A DNA stretch of 64,000 nucleotides from Cymodocea nodosa (lineage: Eukaryota; Streptophyta; Magnoliopsida; Alismatales; Cymodoceaceae), in NCBI GenBank assembly GCA_036874045.1, contig CM072335.1, forward strand, positions 4,546,001 to 4,610,000, in the 5' to 3' direction. The position numbers and the translations under genes are program-made. Positions 1-12,949 of this stretch are shown piece after piece; the stretch's first letter is position 1; every line of letters begins with the position of its first letter. The notes beneath the pieces were generated by a model. It did not search any database. It saw only the letters and a program-made list of their open reading frames with translations, and was not told the DNA's origin.

Positions 1-586
1 GGAAAGAAGATCTCTATCTTACATTGGGGAAAATATTGAGAAGGTACACCAACGGAATTGAAAATGGAAAAAATACGAACATTTATACTTATAGAGTTCT
101 ATATGTCTTGCAAATTTAAATAACTACAGTATCAACCAAAAAAGGCCATGAGTCTTGATGCAATGGTTATGTTGCAAGTTGTAACTAGAAGTTAACAAGT
201 TCAAATCCTAAGAAATATATTTACCTCCTTTACCAAAAAAAGCCTAAGAAATATACTTTCCGCTTATGTAGGTAAGGCTATCCATAATTGGATCATTAGA
301 GGTTTAGGGTTTATCAACTAATAATAATTATTATTAATAAATATGTGAAAAAAAAGGATCATCTCTAGACTACACATTAGCGAAAGCTTTTTGAAGTGGG
401 CTTGTATTCTATCAACAAAAAATCATAAAACCTTGTCTGATGAACAACGGAAATATATTCTATAATACTCACTGATTATTGGCATTTAGATTTGCTTATA
501 GCTAACCTAACACATTGTATATTTAAATTGTTGTACATTTTAGTTGCTGCTGAAATTATTTGGCCTTACTTTTGATTTTTCTGTAG
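1..586 (+). other. Intron or upstream part of the BPI/LBP gene
   Basis: This AT-rich stretch precedes the acceptor at 577-586 (a T-rich tract ending in TAG) of the exon at 587. I could not place an earlier coding exon in it with confidence. It is probably intron, with the rest of the gene beyond the left edge. A SINE-like segment is listed separately at about 140-235. Confidence 0.45.
140..235 (+). mobile_element. Possible tRNA-derived SINE fragment
   Basis: A pol III-like pair of boxes is visible. A box-A-like stretch (TGATGCAATGGTTA) lies near 157-170 and a box-B-like GTTCAAATCC near 199-208, about 30-40 bases apart as in tRNA-derived SINEs. No flanking target duplication or clear tail was identified, so this could be chance in AT-rich intron DNA. 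Confidence 0.25.
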
Positions 587-832
587 CATGCGATTCAAGC
601 TCTCTTGAATACAGTATTCATGCCTTACATAAATCTTCAACTGCAAAAGGGATACCCGTTGCCAAATATTCATGGTTTTACCATCCAAAATGCAAGCATA
701 GTTTCCACTGATTCGGCCATACTTGTATGTTCTGATGTGTTTTATATCAGCTCTCTGAGGACGAGGGCACTTGGTGGTGGTATTCTGCATAGAGCTGGAA
801 TGAATAACGGGAATTTTATGAATATAAAATAG
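587..832 (+). CDS. BPI/LBP family protein, last exon (partial gene)
   Basis: This is the C-terminal 81 residues of a plant bactericidal permeability-increasing/LPS-binding family protein. These are lipid-binding proteins with two BPI folds, and in plants they are linked to LPS perception. The exon opens after a polypyrimidine-TAG acceptor (577-586) and reads HAIQALLNTVFMPYINLQLQ before the family's closing signature, a GYPLP-x-IHGFT-x-QNA-x-I segment followed by CSDV. The stop is TAG at 830-832. Plant relatives also end shortly after this signature, so the end looks natural, though the tail after CSDV is longer and less familiar. The upstream exons are outside the window. The family call rests on recalled homologues. 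No neighbour on this side is functionally related. Confidence 0.72.
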   Translation, partial: HAIQALLNTVFMPYINLQLQKGYPLPNIHGFTIQNASIVSTDSAILVCSDVFYISSLRTRALGGGILHRAGMNNGNFMNIK

Positions 833-1744
833 TTGTGTTGATGACTGTCTATTACACATCCACTGTTGTTAATGTACAGAAAGTTCAATGTTTTTAGCGT
901 GTAGAAATGAATCTAGATGTTAAGTTGTAAACACCGTACTTTTAGTGCTCTGCCAAGTGCCAACTGCCTTGTAATATCTTTGTTCTTTTTCATGAAGATG
1001 TAAAAATGTCAGTCCAACATTTGAAGTGAACAGTAATTGGTCCTGAAATAATAATCATGAATTGTTAGATTCTTTTTATCTTGATTATTAATATTTTATC
1101 TATGGGAACAAGGCCTGTTGAAGAATTTCTAAGTCTTCTGCTGTTGATCCATGTAATATTCAAGTGAGCATCCTTTTTCTTGGGATATAGCCACATGTTC
1201 AGAGACTCAAACCCGCAATAATGGGAGTGGTGAAAATTCATCTTACCACCCTGCAATACCTGATGTGTAGATAAGAAGCAACCTTTGTTAGTATTGATGT
1301 CCCAGAAATTAGAGATAGGAGAGCTAGTGCAGCTACACAGTGGCGGAGATGAGCAGCAATGAAGAAAAAAAAATCTACATTAATATGTTACCTCAATTCT
1401 CAATTCTATTATGAGGTAGGCAAGTTACTTTTATCATTTGTACCATGTAGTGAATTTCTAATATCTCCTTAATAGTTTCAGCATTGTATAAATTTTGGCA
1501 TGTTTGTATATGTTTCTTGTTGGGAAATGAAACGACACGACAGAGATGTAGAGAATCATGGGAAATGGAAATGAAACATTATTTGTATACACCAGAAAAT
1601 GAAATGTGTGTTTTTACACGTTGGGAAATGACAATTTATATTACTATTAAGAAGAATTTAGTTGTTTATATAGAAGATGCAAGTTATGAAATAACTTTTT
1701 CATCAAAAATTATAATTCATTACAAGTAGTTTTCAAATAATAAA
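833..1744. other. 3' flank of the BPI/LBP gene, no gene seen
   Basis: This stretch probably holds the 3' UTR of the BPI/LBP gene. Reading frames are short and show no recognisable domain. The part from about 1480 repeats phrases such as GGGAAATG and may already belong to the end of the Harbinger fossil, but no terminal inverted repeat could be paired. Confidence 0.4.
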
Positions 1745-4310
1745 AATTATATATTATTTATTTCCCACATAAAGTACATAATCTATTCACACAATACATT
1801 AACTATTCTTTTTTATTGATCTACACTCAACTTATTACTACAAGTTATGTTTTCTTCTTCAACATGAATAGTTGATTTTTCTTACAAATCATCAACATTT
1901 TTTTCAATTAATTCATCCACAAGATCTTCAATTAAATCTTCATGATCTACTCTTCTAATAAAATTATATAGAAGAAAACATGTTAAAATTATCTTCACTT
2001 ATGTTTCAAACAGATGTAGCATGTATCCTCATAAAATGATAAAACAATGCTTATATTATACTCTAAATGTACGTTTAATTATATTTCTTAGTTGTGAATG
2101 TTTGTAATTGAAGTTCTCAATTGCATTATTTAAAAGTCAATTTTGATTATATTCTAATTAATGATATCATATACCTCAATATGGAAAAATAAATTTTAGA
2201 CAATTTGAATATCTTACATCGACCAAATAATATTTACCTACACAAAATATACTACATTTAACAACTTATATAATTCAATATTAAAAACTAAAAATGATGC
2301 AAACATAATTAATAATGTACCATGTGAGACTTTCAACCTATGTCGTCGAGAAGTAACATCTTATAAAATTTGTGTAACTATAGCTGATCTTTCTCATCTT
2401 GTAAGAACATATGTGATCTCCATGTGAAAATTATAAACTACTAATACATTTTGAGACAAATTTCCTTTTTGATTTTTGAATCTAACTTTTTCTTTTTCAT
2501 AAATGATAGCAATCCTAAAAAATGATACAATGTCAATTTCATTAAAAATATTAGCAATGAATTAGAAGATACAACATAATATAATGATCTATTTACTTTA
2601 AAATATGGGTAGATGTTTAAATTATTTTGAATTCTACTTGATGTTGATGTAAAAGACTTGGTTATAAGTACATGATGTAATCTAATTATAGCATTGACAA
2701 TTTCATTGAAGTATGTATTAACTATCTAAAAGTATCAATAGAATCGCTCAATTGTCATCTTATAATGTTGGTTCTTAAAAATTGCTAGTTTCTCTTCTAT
2801 ACTTATACTTCAATTATCTTCTATTACTCTTTCCTTTCTAAGCAATCTACAAAATTACATGAATACATGTTGACTCATGCGATATATTTTCTAACAGTTG
2901 TATGCTTGGTGAGGTATTATAAGATCTAGCAACCTCCTTATATAAATTTGTACTTCATTACTATATATTTGTTATGCTACTTGAGGAATGAAATCTGTAA
3001 TATATTGTGCAATTGTTGTCGACAATTGTACAAGTAACATTAATAGCCTACATCATCTTCGTAGTCACCTTTACAATAGTTGTTGCAAATATTCTTCATT
3101 ATTCTTCATTTAAATACCAACTACCTGCATAAGTATGTCATTATAACATAAACATTTAAACAACTAACATAAACATGTATAAATAATAACATAAAGCTTT
3201 GAAACATAAACAATGACATACTAAATTGATAAATGTCAATTACATATGTCCAACTAGAAAACAATCAATAGAAGAAACATCAATTTTTCCTACATAGCAG
3301 TCATAACTTTAATAGTAAATATAAGTTTAGTCTTTTGGAAAATTAAATCATAACCACTTCATCTATAGTGCATCAATATGTATGGTTAAAAAATGCCTTT
3401 TTCACTAGATTCTCTAGTAATTGCATAGTTAATAGTTGCTTATCCTTTATAAGCTCTGGTAAATCAAGTATTTAAAGAATATATTCCTTTCTCTCTTCTT
3501 AAGGTAGTTTTCTAATATATCTTCTAATCTTGATACACAATCTTCTAGACAACATCATTAATACAATTTACAAACTTAGCAATAGATTGAGTGGATTCAA
3601 TATGTGGTCGAGCTTTTTTCCTTGATCTTTTAAGTACATTTTTTATAGTAAATAGGCTTGGACTACATTCTCTCTCTTCAACATTGGAAAATGTTGATGG
3701 AATATGAGTGTTAAAAATAGGAAAAGTCTCTACAGGTTCTTTAAGTTTCACATCCTATGTCTATTGTAAATCTTCAAGAACTACACTATTTTGTCTAATA
3801 GCCATATTCTCCTCAAATATCGTATATAAATCATCATAAATCATGCATGGCTTCCCTACACATAATTTACATTCTAAATGTTGCTACAAGAAATATATAT
3901 ATAAAAAGTTTCAGTAATTTGAAAGTTTACTTGTAATTGAATAATTCAACAAAAAATTGAATAATTACCTTTACAAACTCATCTCATATTTCTTTTCAAA
4001 TATCGGAATGGTCATGGATGTAGTCCTACCCTCATCCACTTTACTTTAAAATTTTAGTATAATTTTTATACATCATCCTTCAAGTCTTCATCCTACTTTC
4101 AACATGTTTTTTCTTAACATTTAGAGATGTCTTATTATTGTATTCCACAATCATTTTATTCCATGTATCTGATCTGATCTTCCCATCTTGTTCTTTGCAT
4201 TTCCGTCACTAATTTCTGCTGCTAAAATACTTAAAAATATTTCATCCTATTTGGTACTCCAATTGACATATTTCTTCTTTTCAAAAGTCATTTCCCTAAA
4301 AATCACAACT
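1745..4310 (-). mobile_element. Decayed PIF/Harbinger DNA transposon (transposase and Myb-like parts)
   Basis: Read on the minus strand, this region shows the two-gene layout of PIF/Harbinger elements. From about 4310 to 3545 there is a Myb/SANT-like (L10-interacting type) protein relic with phrases such as ILAAEISDGNAKNK and RTTSMTIPIFEKKYE. From about 2900 down to 1745 there is a DDE transposase relic in family order: a MSQHVF segment, VIEDN and SISIEEKLAIF, VNAIIRLHHVLI, IQNNLNIYPYFK, then GKYYLVD, FNYKHSQLRNIIKRTFR and the closing LLYNFIRRVDHEDLIEDLV. Multiple stops and frame changes interrupt both parts, so it cannot act by itself. The length and gene order fit an autonomous Harbinger ancestor. 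Terminal inverted repeats and a TTA/TAA duplication were not found, so the true ends are open and the element may extend to about 5900. Confidence 0.8.
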
Positions 4311-5499
4311 TTATAGATAAAAAGGAAACCTACATACTAACAATGACAATACATTATCCTAATGTCATTTACCTATAATATATATGCTCAACACATAGTC
4401 AAATAAATGATTTGAAGTAACTATTTTGTATAGGCACAATTGAAAAAAATTCATTTGCAACAATTGCAATAAAAGAAAAAAACCATGAGATCACATGTGA
4501 ACATCTATTTTGCAAAAAATATAAAACAAAGAAGGAAGAAATTGCTCTCTAATCTTTGCATATAAGGTGAATCCAAATAAGAAGAAAAAAGAGGGAAAAC
4601 TGTTGGTAAAGATATATGCTTTTCATCAACCATACACATGAGGAGCTCTTTAGAAACAACCAGTCCATCAATATCATTCACATATATACGTCATTCTCAA
4701 TCACAATTTCCTTTCATTTGCTTAAGATCTCCAATTCATCATATAATATTCTCTAATTTCATTTCTTCCAATTGGTCCACCATATTGCAAGATATAGCAA
4801 TTAGGGAAGTCAAATTCAAAACGTCAATAAAATTCTTCCATCCAAGTTACATTTTAAGAATTAGCTCTTAAAAAGAGTCTAAGGCTAAATTTAGCTTAGA
4901 TTGACAATAATATAAAGATTATTATAAAACACATGTCGTGTGAGGAGAAAATTGTAACAATATTTGTTCAAAAAAGTTCACATATATCCATCTGTTTTTG
5001 TGGTAACTAAACAAAGAATTTAGAGAAAATAATTAAAATTTTTATCCCATAGTCACAACTACAAATGCTTTTCATAATTCTCATATACATCCATCATATT
5101 ACATATGCAATTCCTTTTCAACAAAATATAAAATAGGCCTGGTTCAATGAATTTGCATAGTTGAGGAACACATAATAGAGGTGTTTTTTCTATTAAAATG
5201 ATACAAATGCAGATTTATCTCGAGGAAAGGAACACATCTGAACATCTTTTGGTTGTGATGGTTGAACACTAATTCAGATAATCTTAATCAGCACAGCATC
5301 AAGAATGAGAAGAAAATCAGTAGGCCTTTTCGAGTTAACAATGTTGAAAAAAATGACAATGTTCAATCGGGAGCCGATGACAAAGGGATTAACAATGTTC
5401 TGTTTCCATAAAAAATATTTGAAGGAACACAACCAACGATAACGTCATGAGTATTGAAAAAAAAAACCTAAAAAATATTTGAAGGAGAGGACGATACCT
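4311..5499. other. AT-rich stretch upstream of the Harbinger relic, no gene seen
   Basis: Only short frames are present (for example 4638-4871 +), without recognised domains. It may be the 5' non-coding part of the minus-strand Harbinger element. Confidence 0.4.
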
Positions 5500-5860
5500 G
5501 GGGCGGACAATGGGGGGGTGATCGGCGAAAGGGGGCGTACGTAGCCACCACGGGATCTGACGAAGAATGCATATGCAGGAATGAATTTCACAGATGTTTT
5601 TAGGGCGACTAAAATGCAGGAATGAGAAATGGCAGAGAAATGAAGGAATGGAGTCGACGTACGTAGTCACCATGGGATCCGACGGTGAAGTCCAACCAGG
5701 AGTCGGCGACGAAGGGGGTGTACGTAGGGATGAGAAGCAGACATTTTTGGGGCGACCGAAATGTAGGAATGAGAAACGATCGAGAAATGGAGGAATGAAG
5801 TTCACGACAACGAAGTCCAATCGGCGGTTCACGACGACGGGTGAGCCCAGACCCGTGGCT
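5500..5860. repeat. GC-rich imperfect tandem repeat
   Basis: Two degenerate copies of a GC-rich unit lie about 150 bases apart. One begins near 5597 (TTTTTAGGGCGACTAAAATG) and the other near 5746 (TTTTTGGGGCGACCGAAATG). Each is followed by AGGAATGAGAAA and a shared GAGAAATG(A/G)AGGAATG phrase. A GTACGTAG phrase recurs near 5538, 5660 and 5720. The patch stands out from AT-rich flanks. It gives open frames on both strands, but these come from the repeat and base composition and match no protein I know. It may be a subterminal repeat of the neighbouring Harbinger fossil. Confidence 0.55.
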
Positions 5861-8667
5861 GGTCACAAGGAGAAAATCGTCGACTTTTATATGAAATCAT
5901 TCCCTATGATAACGAGGGAAAATTATTTCATTTTTCACTGTAACATATTATTTTTCTTAATTACTTGATAATATAAATTTTCTCTTAGACTATATTTGGT
6001 AGAGACGTTGAAGTACACCTTTATTTTAGAACACGTGTCAGAAGTATATCTTAAACAAAATAGTTTAATTTTTCATTGATGTTAGAAACGTTGAAGTTAG
6101 AACGACAACTAATATAGTATATTTTTAAATATTGTATTTTCTGAATTCTTTGAAAATTCCTTAAGAGAAAACGTTGAAATTGAAATCAACACGTTAACAA
6201 CTTTAATTCTTAAGGAGTTAAAACTAGGACTATCAAATGCAACCTTAATGTTTGTGGTTAGTATTTGTATACTTTTTCGTCAGATTCAATTAAATTTTTA
6301 AAAAATCCTGTAAGTTGAGATTGCAGTTATTGAAATAATAGGTTTTACTGTTACTGTTACTCTTATCTCAAGATGGGATTATATAATATTGATCTTTCAA
6401 AGACATGTGCTAATTTAAGAATTACTGTTGAAGAGTGAGAAGATACTTTGAAACTTTTCGATGAGATGTTCATCTATTGAATGTCATCTTAACCATATGC
6501 TTGATGGCACTTGTCAGTCAATGGATGTAGATGAAGTGTTCCTTGAAAGAGATTTGCAAAAAAAGATCTAACTGCTAATGTGCCACAACCAGTTAACAAT
6601 GCTTATGGGGAATCCTCCACAAATTTAAGCAAGCTCACTAATCCCTCTGAAGCTAGACTTTAGTCAATTATTGGGAGCATTTCCTTTATTTTTTCTTGAT
6701 GATAATGATAATATTTTTAACTGTGTTGGAATTGTATAAACCAGGTAATTCCTTTGTCATTTTACTCTCACCCATTTCAACTTGGAACACAAGTGAATAA
6801 ATGAGGCCAAAATGTGACAAATAGGGCAGTATTGCCATGTTAGAAAAAGTGTTCAAGGGAATTATGTTTTTGTTGCAGTTGATGCTGTTTATTTCAGTTA
6901 AGACTTAAGAGTGGTTTCAAATGAATTCCATAGCTGTAGCTTATCTGATAAAATATCTCATAATTTTGGTGTTTTCTAAAATTTGTTGCCCAACAGTAAA
7001 TGAACACTTGATATTCCCATACCTTGTAAGACAGAACACCTTTAGTTCAAGTATAAGAAAAAATGTCATCAATATCAGAAAAAAAAAAAAACTTTTTGAA
7101 AATAAAATTTCTCTTCAATTTTCCAACATTGCTCTTACATCAATTTTCTAAAAAAAAATTAATGTGATTTAGATATATTAACTTAAAATGTATTAATGAT
7201 GAAAATTACATTTAAAATAAAAAATACATTTATTTATAAATATTTTTTTAAAATACAATCTTTACTATTAGATTATAAGTTATGTATATAAACTATAGGA
7301 TAAACACTTATAATATTTTTAACAATTCTATACTAAAAAATAATGTATAATGAGAAAATAAGGTTGTATATAGTCATGGTTAAAATTATTATAGATGTTC
7401 ATCTTATAATTTATGCATATACATATTCATCCTCGACGCTTGATGAGTATGGTCAACGAGTGGTGCCCATAGTAATTTTCTTGATGATACCCACAAGCAC
7501 ATATTTCATTATATATTTCCTTGTATGTATACATACATATATATATATGTATATGAAAAAATTAATGTTATAAGTACTTACAATATTTTACCATAAGTAC
7601 CAGTGCCGTTTAAATTACATCCAATGTTTGCAATGGATATTGACTGGTCAGAGTCTTATGTTTCATATTTTTGGTCATTTTAATGCATATTTTAATTGAG
7701 TTGCCTGCAGATTTCAATTGAGTTCAATCAAAAATTGAACTGAAAATAATAACAATTATTTAAAGATAAATATCTAAATAATACATGATAACACTTAATT
7801 ACATATATGATATCCAAGAATATTAGGTCTCTTACTACATGAAAAATATATTCATAACTGACATGACCACAAGTCAAAAGTACAGAGACCATAAATAAAT
7901 TTTTGATAATCATATTTATTTTCAAACTCTTATATCATAGATTGTTATTATAAGACATTGAAAGGTGACGTAGGACAAAATAACTCTTCTTTTCAACGTT
8001 AATTAAAACCTAAGGTATTGAATGTTATACACAAAAAATATTTTCATTATTTTAAAATGAAATAGGAGAAGCAATTAACATCATCAAGTTTGGAAACCAA
8101 TAAAGAAAAGTAGCTCTAAAATAGTGATTTTAAAGATAGAAATTGATTTCGATGCATCTCATTCGTATAAAAAATTTAAACATAAAAGTCTTCTTTGTCA
8201 TCAAATGTTTTGCATTTTATGGAGAACAAAATATGACATCTTCCAGTTAATCATATATTTCTTGAAATCATTTTCACGAAAATGCAGTTCTTGTCAATAT
8301 AAAAAGACTTTGAATTAAATCTGAAGTGAACATCAATTTCTATGTCTGTAATAGTCAACCTACAGTGATGTGATGGAACTTTTGAATTTTTATCCGATGT
8401 TCCATCTTGGACCTGTGAAAATATTCCTGGTACATCAGAATAAGGTTTCGGATGTTTGTTTGGTTTTCCGTTCAATTGTTGAGTTGAAATTTCTGGACAT
8501 TTATCTCGTGTTGGACATTCAAAAATATTTTTGGTACATTGTGATAATTTTTTATTATATTTTAAAATATCAAAATAAAATAAGTTCTCACTGTTGTGGT
8601 TCGATCTGCTGCCAATTTGTGAAGATTATCGTCCACCGACCTTCCCGTCCCCTCCCAAAACCCCAAA
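5861..8667. other. AT-rich intergenic region, no gene seen
   Basis: No coding domain was recognised on either strand. The sequence contains long A/T tracts and short low-complexity frames. A less AT-rich part at about 6340-6760 could be an old gene or transposon remnant but reads in no consistent frame. The last few hundred bases serve as promoter and 5' leader of the tRNase Z gene. Confidence 0.4.
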
Positions 8668-11197
8668 ATGAATCTCTGTCCTTCCCTTCCCTGCTCTTCC
8701 TCTCCTTCCCTGCGCTTCCCCATGGTTGCCACCCCCACGGACTCTCCCCTCCTCTTCCCCCGCCTCGGCTTCGCCACCTCTATCCGTAGGGTCCCTTCCG
8801 TATGCTCGGCCCTCTCGAGGAAGTCCGGCCTCCTGCCGGAGATTGGCAGGTTCATGGAGGAGGAGGAGGAGTACCGCAAGGCTCGGGCGCAGGTTAACCG
8901 CAAGGGAGTGGAGGTCGAAGGGTACGTGGTCGAGGGGGTCTCGGTCGGCGGTCACGAGACTTGTGTTGTCGTCCCGAGCCTTAACGTCGCGTTCGATATA
9001 GGGAAGTGTCCCGCTAGGGCTGTGAGCCAAGATTTCTTGTTTATCACCCACGCCCATCTCGATCACATTGTAAGCCGTCCTTGCTGCTGGTATCCGTATC
9101 GGTATAGTTTCTTCGCCACAATATGTTTTCTTTTGCTCTTTACGAACGAGTACTTAGGAGCTGACGTTGACTCGATCTTATCAAAAATTACTTTTGAGAT
9201 GCTTAATGAGGCAACGAGATACATTAGAAGACACGTCTGAATTTCTAGTAACTGGCTCTATTTGACCCTTCACAGTTGCTTCTTGCTTGATTGTTTATGT
9301 AAAATCCTTTGATAAAAATTGGTTCCCAGGACAAAGGAAATGCATACACTATTCCCAACTGTCATGTGGACTAAGCCAAAAAAAAAAAAAAAACCCTTTT
9401 TTGCATGAGTCAATCATATTCTGGTGATTTTTCATCAGCAGTCTGTTTGTGTGATGTTAAGGCAAGAAGATGGGTTCCGAACAATGAATCTATCGTTCCT
9501 TAATTAGTTAGACTGAAATTTAAGTTTTATATTTTTGTAAAGCACATATATAATAGTGATGCCTACGTGTTTCAGGGAGGACTTCCAATGTATGTGGCAA
9601 CCCGTGCCCTTTACAACTTGAAACCACCAACAGTGTTTGTGCCACATTGTATTAAGGGAGATGTCGAGAAGTTGTTTGAGGTTCATAGAACTATGAGCCA
9701 TGATGAATTGAAACTTGATTTGGTTGGGTTGGACATAGGTCAGTATTCTTGTGTTCTCTTGTTGTAGATATGTTTATGTCTTGCTCCTTACTGTTTTTGA
9801 TGATGGAACTTCAGGTGAGACATATGAAATTAGAAATAACCTTGTTGTGAGGCCATTCAAAACTCATCATGTCATCCCTAGCCAGGTATTTAATCAGAAC
9901 TAAAACTTTCCTTTCATATTGTCATACTTCAGAAAACTTTTATGTTACATATTAGAAGTTAGAAGTCATCAAAAGAGACCTAGACAGTTCATTTTAACAA
10001 AAGAAACGCTGTTGGATGGAATTTAGTAGTGAAAATTTAGAATTACCAATCCATCTACTGGAACTGAGGCATTGTTGTTGTATACTTGTCTATTTTGGAG
10101 GAATTTCGTTCCTTGGTACCTTTTTAATTAAATTCTTAGCAAAACTTTATGTTTTTAATCTTATTTTGGAATTTGATTTTGCAAGGGATATGTGATTTAC
10201 ACTGTAAAAAAGAAGCTCAAGAAGCAATACGAACACCTGAAAGAATCTCAGATCAAGAAGTTGAAACTTTCTGGTGTTGAGGTTTGCTAACTTGCCTACA
10301 TATCTGACATACACTGTCGTGGTTTTTTCCATCAAAATAACATGATTGCTCGTTTTTTCTTCCACTAGATTACATACACTGTGTTGTCTCCAGAAGTGGC
10401 TTTTACGGGAGACACAACTTCTGATTTCATACTTGAACCTCGCAGTTCTGATGCCTTGAGAGCAAAGGTCCTTATAACAGAGGTAAAATAGTATCAGATC
10501 TAAGCTTGGTTCAATGATAATGGTCAATATTCCTATTTCTCAACTATTTTTTGGGTCAAAGAAATGTGGTATTTTAAGAGGCAAAGACTGTGCGTCTCTG
10601 AATTGAAAGGATATTTAACATAGTTTTTACAGAACCCACTTACAGTATTTCTGTTTCATGAGCACTGATCTCATTCATTAGCTTATCTACAAGTACCCTA
10701 TTGGCAGATGACTTTTCTTGATGAGCAATGCGATGTTGAGCATGCAAGGCACCATGGTCACATGCATTTGTCAGAGGTAACGATAATTAATAATGCAGAT
10801 TTGAGAAGAGCCTCGAAAGATTGAAAAGAAGATTCATTTGTGCAAATCTTGAACTATAATAAAGCTCCGTTTCTTACACCCTAAGCAACTGAAACCATGA
10901 TATATATTCATCTTTGGAACTTTTACCTTTTGGCAGATTATGGAGCATGCTCAATGGTTTCGGAACAAGTCTATCTTATTCACACATTTCTCATCCAGAT
11001 ACAAGATTGAGGTTTAACAAATTAATAGATCGCTTAACCACACGTATCCTCCATCTTTTTAGATTTTTCTTATCACTTAATATTTTCTTGTTGATCTTGC
11101 GTAGGATATTCGTCAAGCAACGTTAAAACTGCAGCCAAAACTATCTGCAAACGTTGTTGCATTGACAGAAGGCTTCAAGTCAATTTATACATCGTGA
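8668..11197 (+). CDS. TRZ2: Short-form tRNase Z (ribonuclease Z), probably chloroplast-targeted
   Basis: This enzyme removes the 3' trailer of precursor tRNAs. Eight exons join in frame: 8668-9069, 9576-9738, 9815-9885, 10186-10281, 10369-10482, 10708-10776, 10937-11011 and 11105-11197, giving 360 residues (plant short-form enzymes have about 280-360). Every intron is GT-AG. The Zn-binding motif HAHLDH ends exon 1 (about residues 128-133) and is followed by GGLPMYVATR. Later metallo-beta-lactamase ligands are in the THHVIPSQGY, FTGDTT and THFSSRY segments. Relative to cytosolic tRNase Z, an extra 60-70 residue N-terminus rich in Ser and Pro with little acid suggests a plastid transit peptide. 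That is why I chose the first ATG (8668), with 8722 as alternative. Exon 1 is GC-rich and the others AT-rich. The TRZ2 assignment rests on that leader and on recalled similarity to the Arabidopsis protein. The nuclear or mitochondrial long forms are excluded by length. Confidence 0.92.
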
Positions 11198-12291
11198 AAA
11201 ATGACAAATATGGTAAGGCATATTTTAAAAGCCATTTAAAATATTAATTATTTTAAATGGTAGGGAATCCACAGTTGCCTTGATTAAAAGCCAGTTGTGG
11301 TGCTGCCACCCGTGTGGATGTGCTGAAGGTCACCATATCAATTGCATACACAAGGCATTGTCGCTGGGGTATCAGTGTTCCATCGGAAAATGATGATCTA
11401 TTGCAGCAGGAAATCGGGATATCTTGATTCTCGTTATCATTGTAAAACGGTAAGTGAAATTTTTTTGCTGACAGTATTTTCCTCATTGTCCGGGAAAAAG
11501 CAGTTTACAACAGCTTGTATTTGAGATCTTGCTCTCACTTAAATTTCCAACCTTAAGGTTTTTGTAAAGCATCTGTAAGATGCGGTTGAGGTCAAATTCT
11601 CTATTAGATCAACTAACATAGACAATCTTGAGTAATTCAAAATTAGTTGGCGTCCTACAAAAGGTTTAAGATATTTGATTAGAAGTATTTTTCAGGAAAA
11701 TGTGTTTCATCGTGGCATTTCCACTGCGGCGGCTTGTTTCCTTCAACTTAATCATACAAAAGTTCATCCTACATCTAGTTTGTTTTTATCTGTACATTCT
11801 ATTTTTCAAATTGTCTATCTAGTGTATGCATCTATGGCTTTCATTATCTGTCTGAGGTTGAACTTTCTTTTTTCACGTATTGCATGTTGCATTCTAAATC
11901 TGGTTCATTTTCGCCATCTGAAAAATTTCTAAATTGGATTACTAGCAGAAAAAGTGCGTTATATTTCATGTGCGCGAGAAATGCATTCAAAATTGAGGGA
12001 ATGGATTTTGAAATTCATAAAAAGTGGAAGGTGGAAAAGGAGAAAAATACGAGCCAGAATTGAATGACCTAATCATTCCAACCTTAGATGCGGAATATCC
12101 TTTTTTGAGAGAACGTGGGAAAAAAAAAGATGAATTGTTGTGCAACGTGTACCGAATGAAGAATTGGGTTGGTGATAGCTTTTTTTATCTTTAACAAAGT
12201 AACGATGGAGTACATATCCATTTGTATCGACGATATGGATGTAGTCCAATCTGTGACACGGTAATGGGAGAAAAATCGATTTTATCTATTA
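11198..12291. other. 3' flank of the tRNase Z gene, no gene seen
   Basis: This probably includes the 3' UTR. Frames at 11253-11486 (-) and 11675-11932 (+) have no recognised domain. The sequence is AT-rich up to the MITE. Confidence 0.4.
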
Positions 12292-12946
12292 GGGGGTGTT
12301 TGTGCATTTAGAAAATGATGGAAATAAAATGACGAAATATTATAAAAAATTATGAAAAGAAAAATGACAGAAATTAACGGAAAATTAATATAAAATCAAG
12401 GTGTTTGTGCATAGAATAGAAAATGATGTAATTTGAAATACATGTATTTGTATATAGAATAGAAAATAATGAAAAATCATAAAATATATTTATTTATTTA
12501 TAAAATAAAAATATTAAAATTAATAAATTAAATATTTTTTATATTTATCTATAAGACAGAGAATAACAAAATTTATTATAGATAATATAAGATAAAGTCA
12601 TTTATAATAATGTTACAATATAAAATATATTTTACACATCTTTATTATTTCACATATCTCTCATAATATCAATTTTCATCTATTAAATACAAATAATTTC
12701 TATATTAAAATTGCATATTGTTAATATATTCTGTGATAATTTATATTTTCTTTTATTTTATTTTCCATCAGTTTCAAAGATCAGAAGGTAGAAAAACGAA
12801 AGAAAATTTTTCTTATATATCAAGGGAAAATGGTGGAAAATAACGGAAAATCATCTGGTGCACAAACACCTAGAAAATGATAGAAAATTTTTCACAATTT
12901 TCCTTTTCGACATTTTCCGCCATTTTCTAGGTGCACAAATACCTTC
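12292..12946 (+). mobile_element. Tourist-like MITE, copy 1
   Basis: A 655-bp non-coding element is bounded by a direct TTA on each side (12289-12291 and 12947-12949), the target duplication typical of PIF/Harbinger-derived MITEs. The left end is GGGGGTGTTTGTGCA and the right end, read in reverse, is GAAGGTATTTGTGCA. The similarity of the arms continues into a TAGAAAATG phrase. The interior is very AT-rich. Near 12400 and 12440 the left end carries two further partial repeats of the terminal phrase (GGTGTTTGTGCATAG and TGTATTTGTATATAG). Copy 2 at 26064-26673 is the same element in reverse orientation. Confidence 0.82.
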
Positions 12947-12949
12947 TTA

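Noticed and set aside
1484-1729. 81-codon plus-strand frame
   Set aside because: AT-rich, with no domain or splice partners, and next to the Harbinger relic.
6340-6760. Possible gene remnant in the left intergenic region
   Set aside because: Less AT-rich, but no frame stays open and nothing resembles a known protein.
8562-9066. Two minus-strand frames over tRNase Z exon 1
   Set aside because: They are antisense by-products of GC-rich coding DNA and have no recognised domain.
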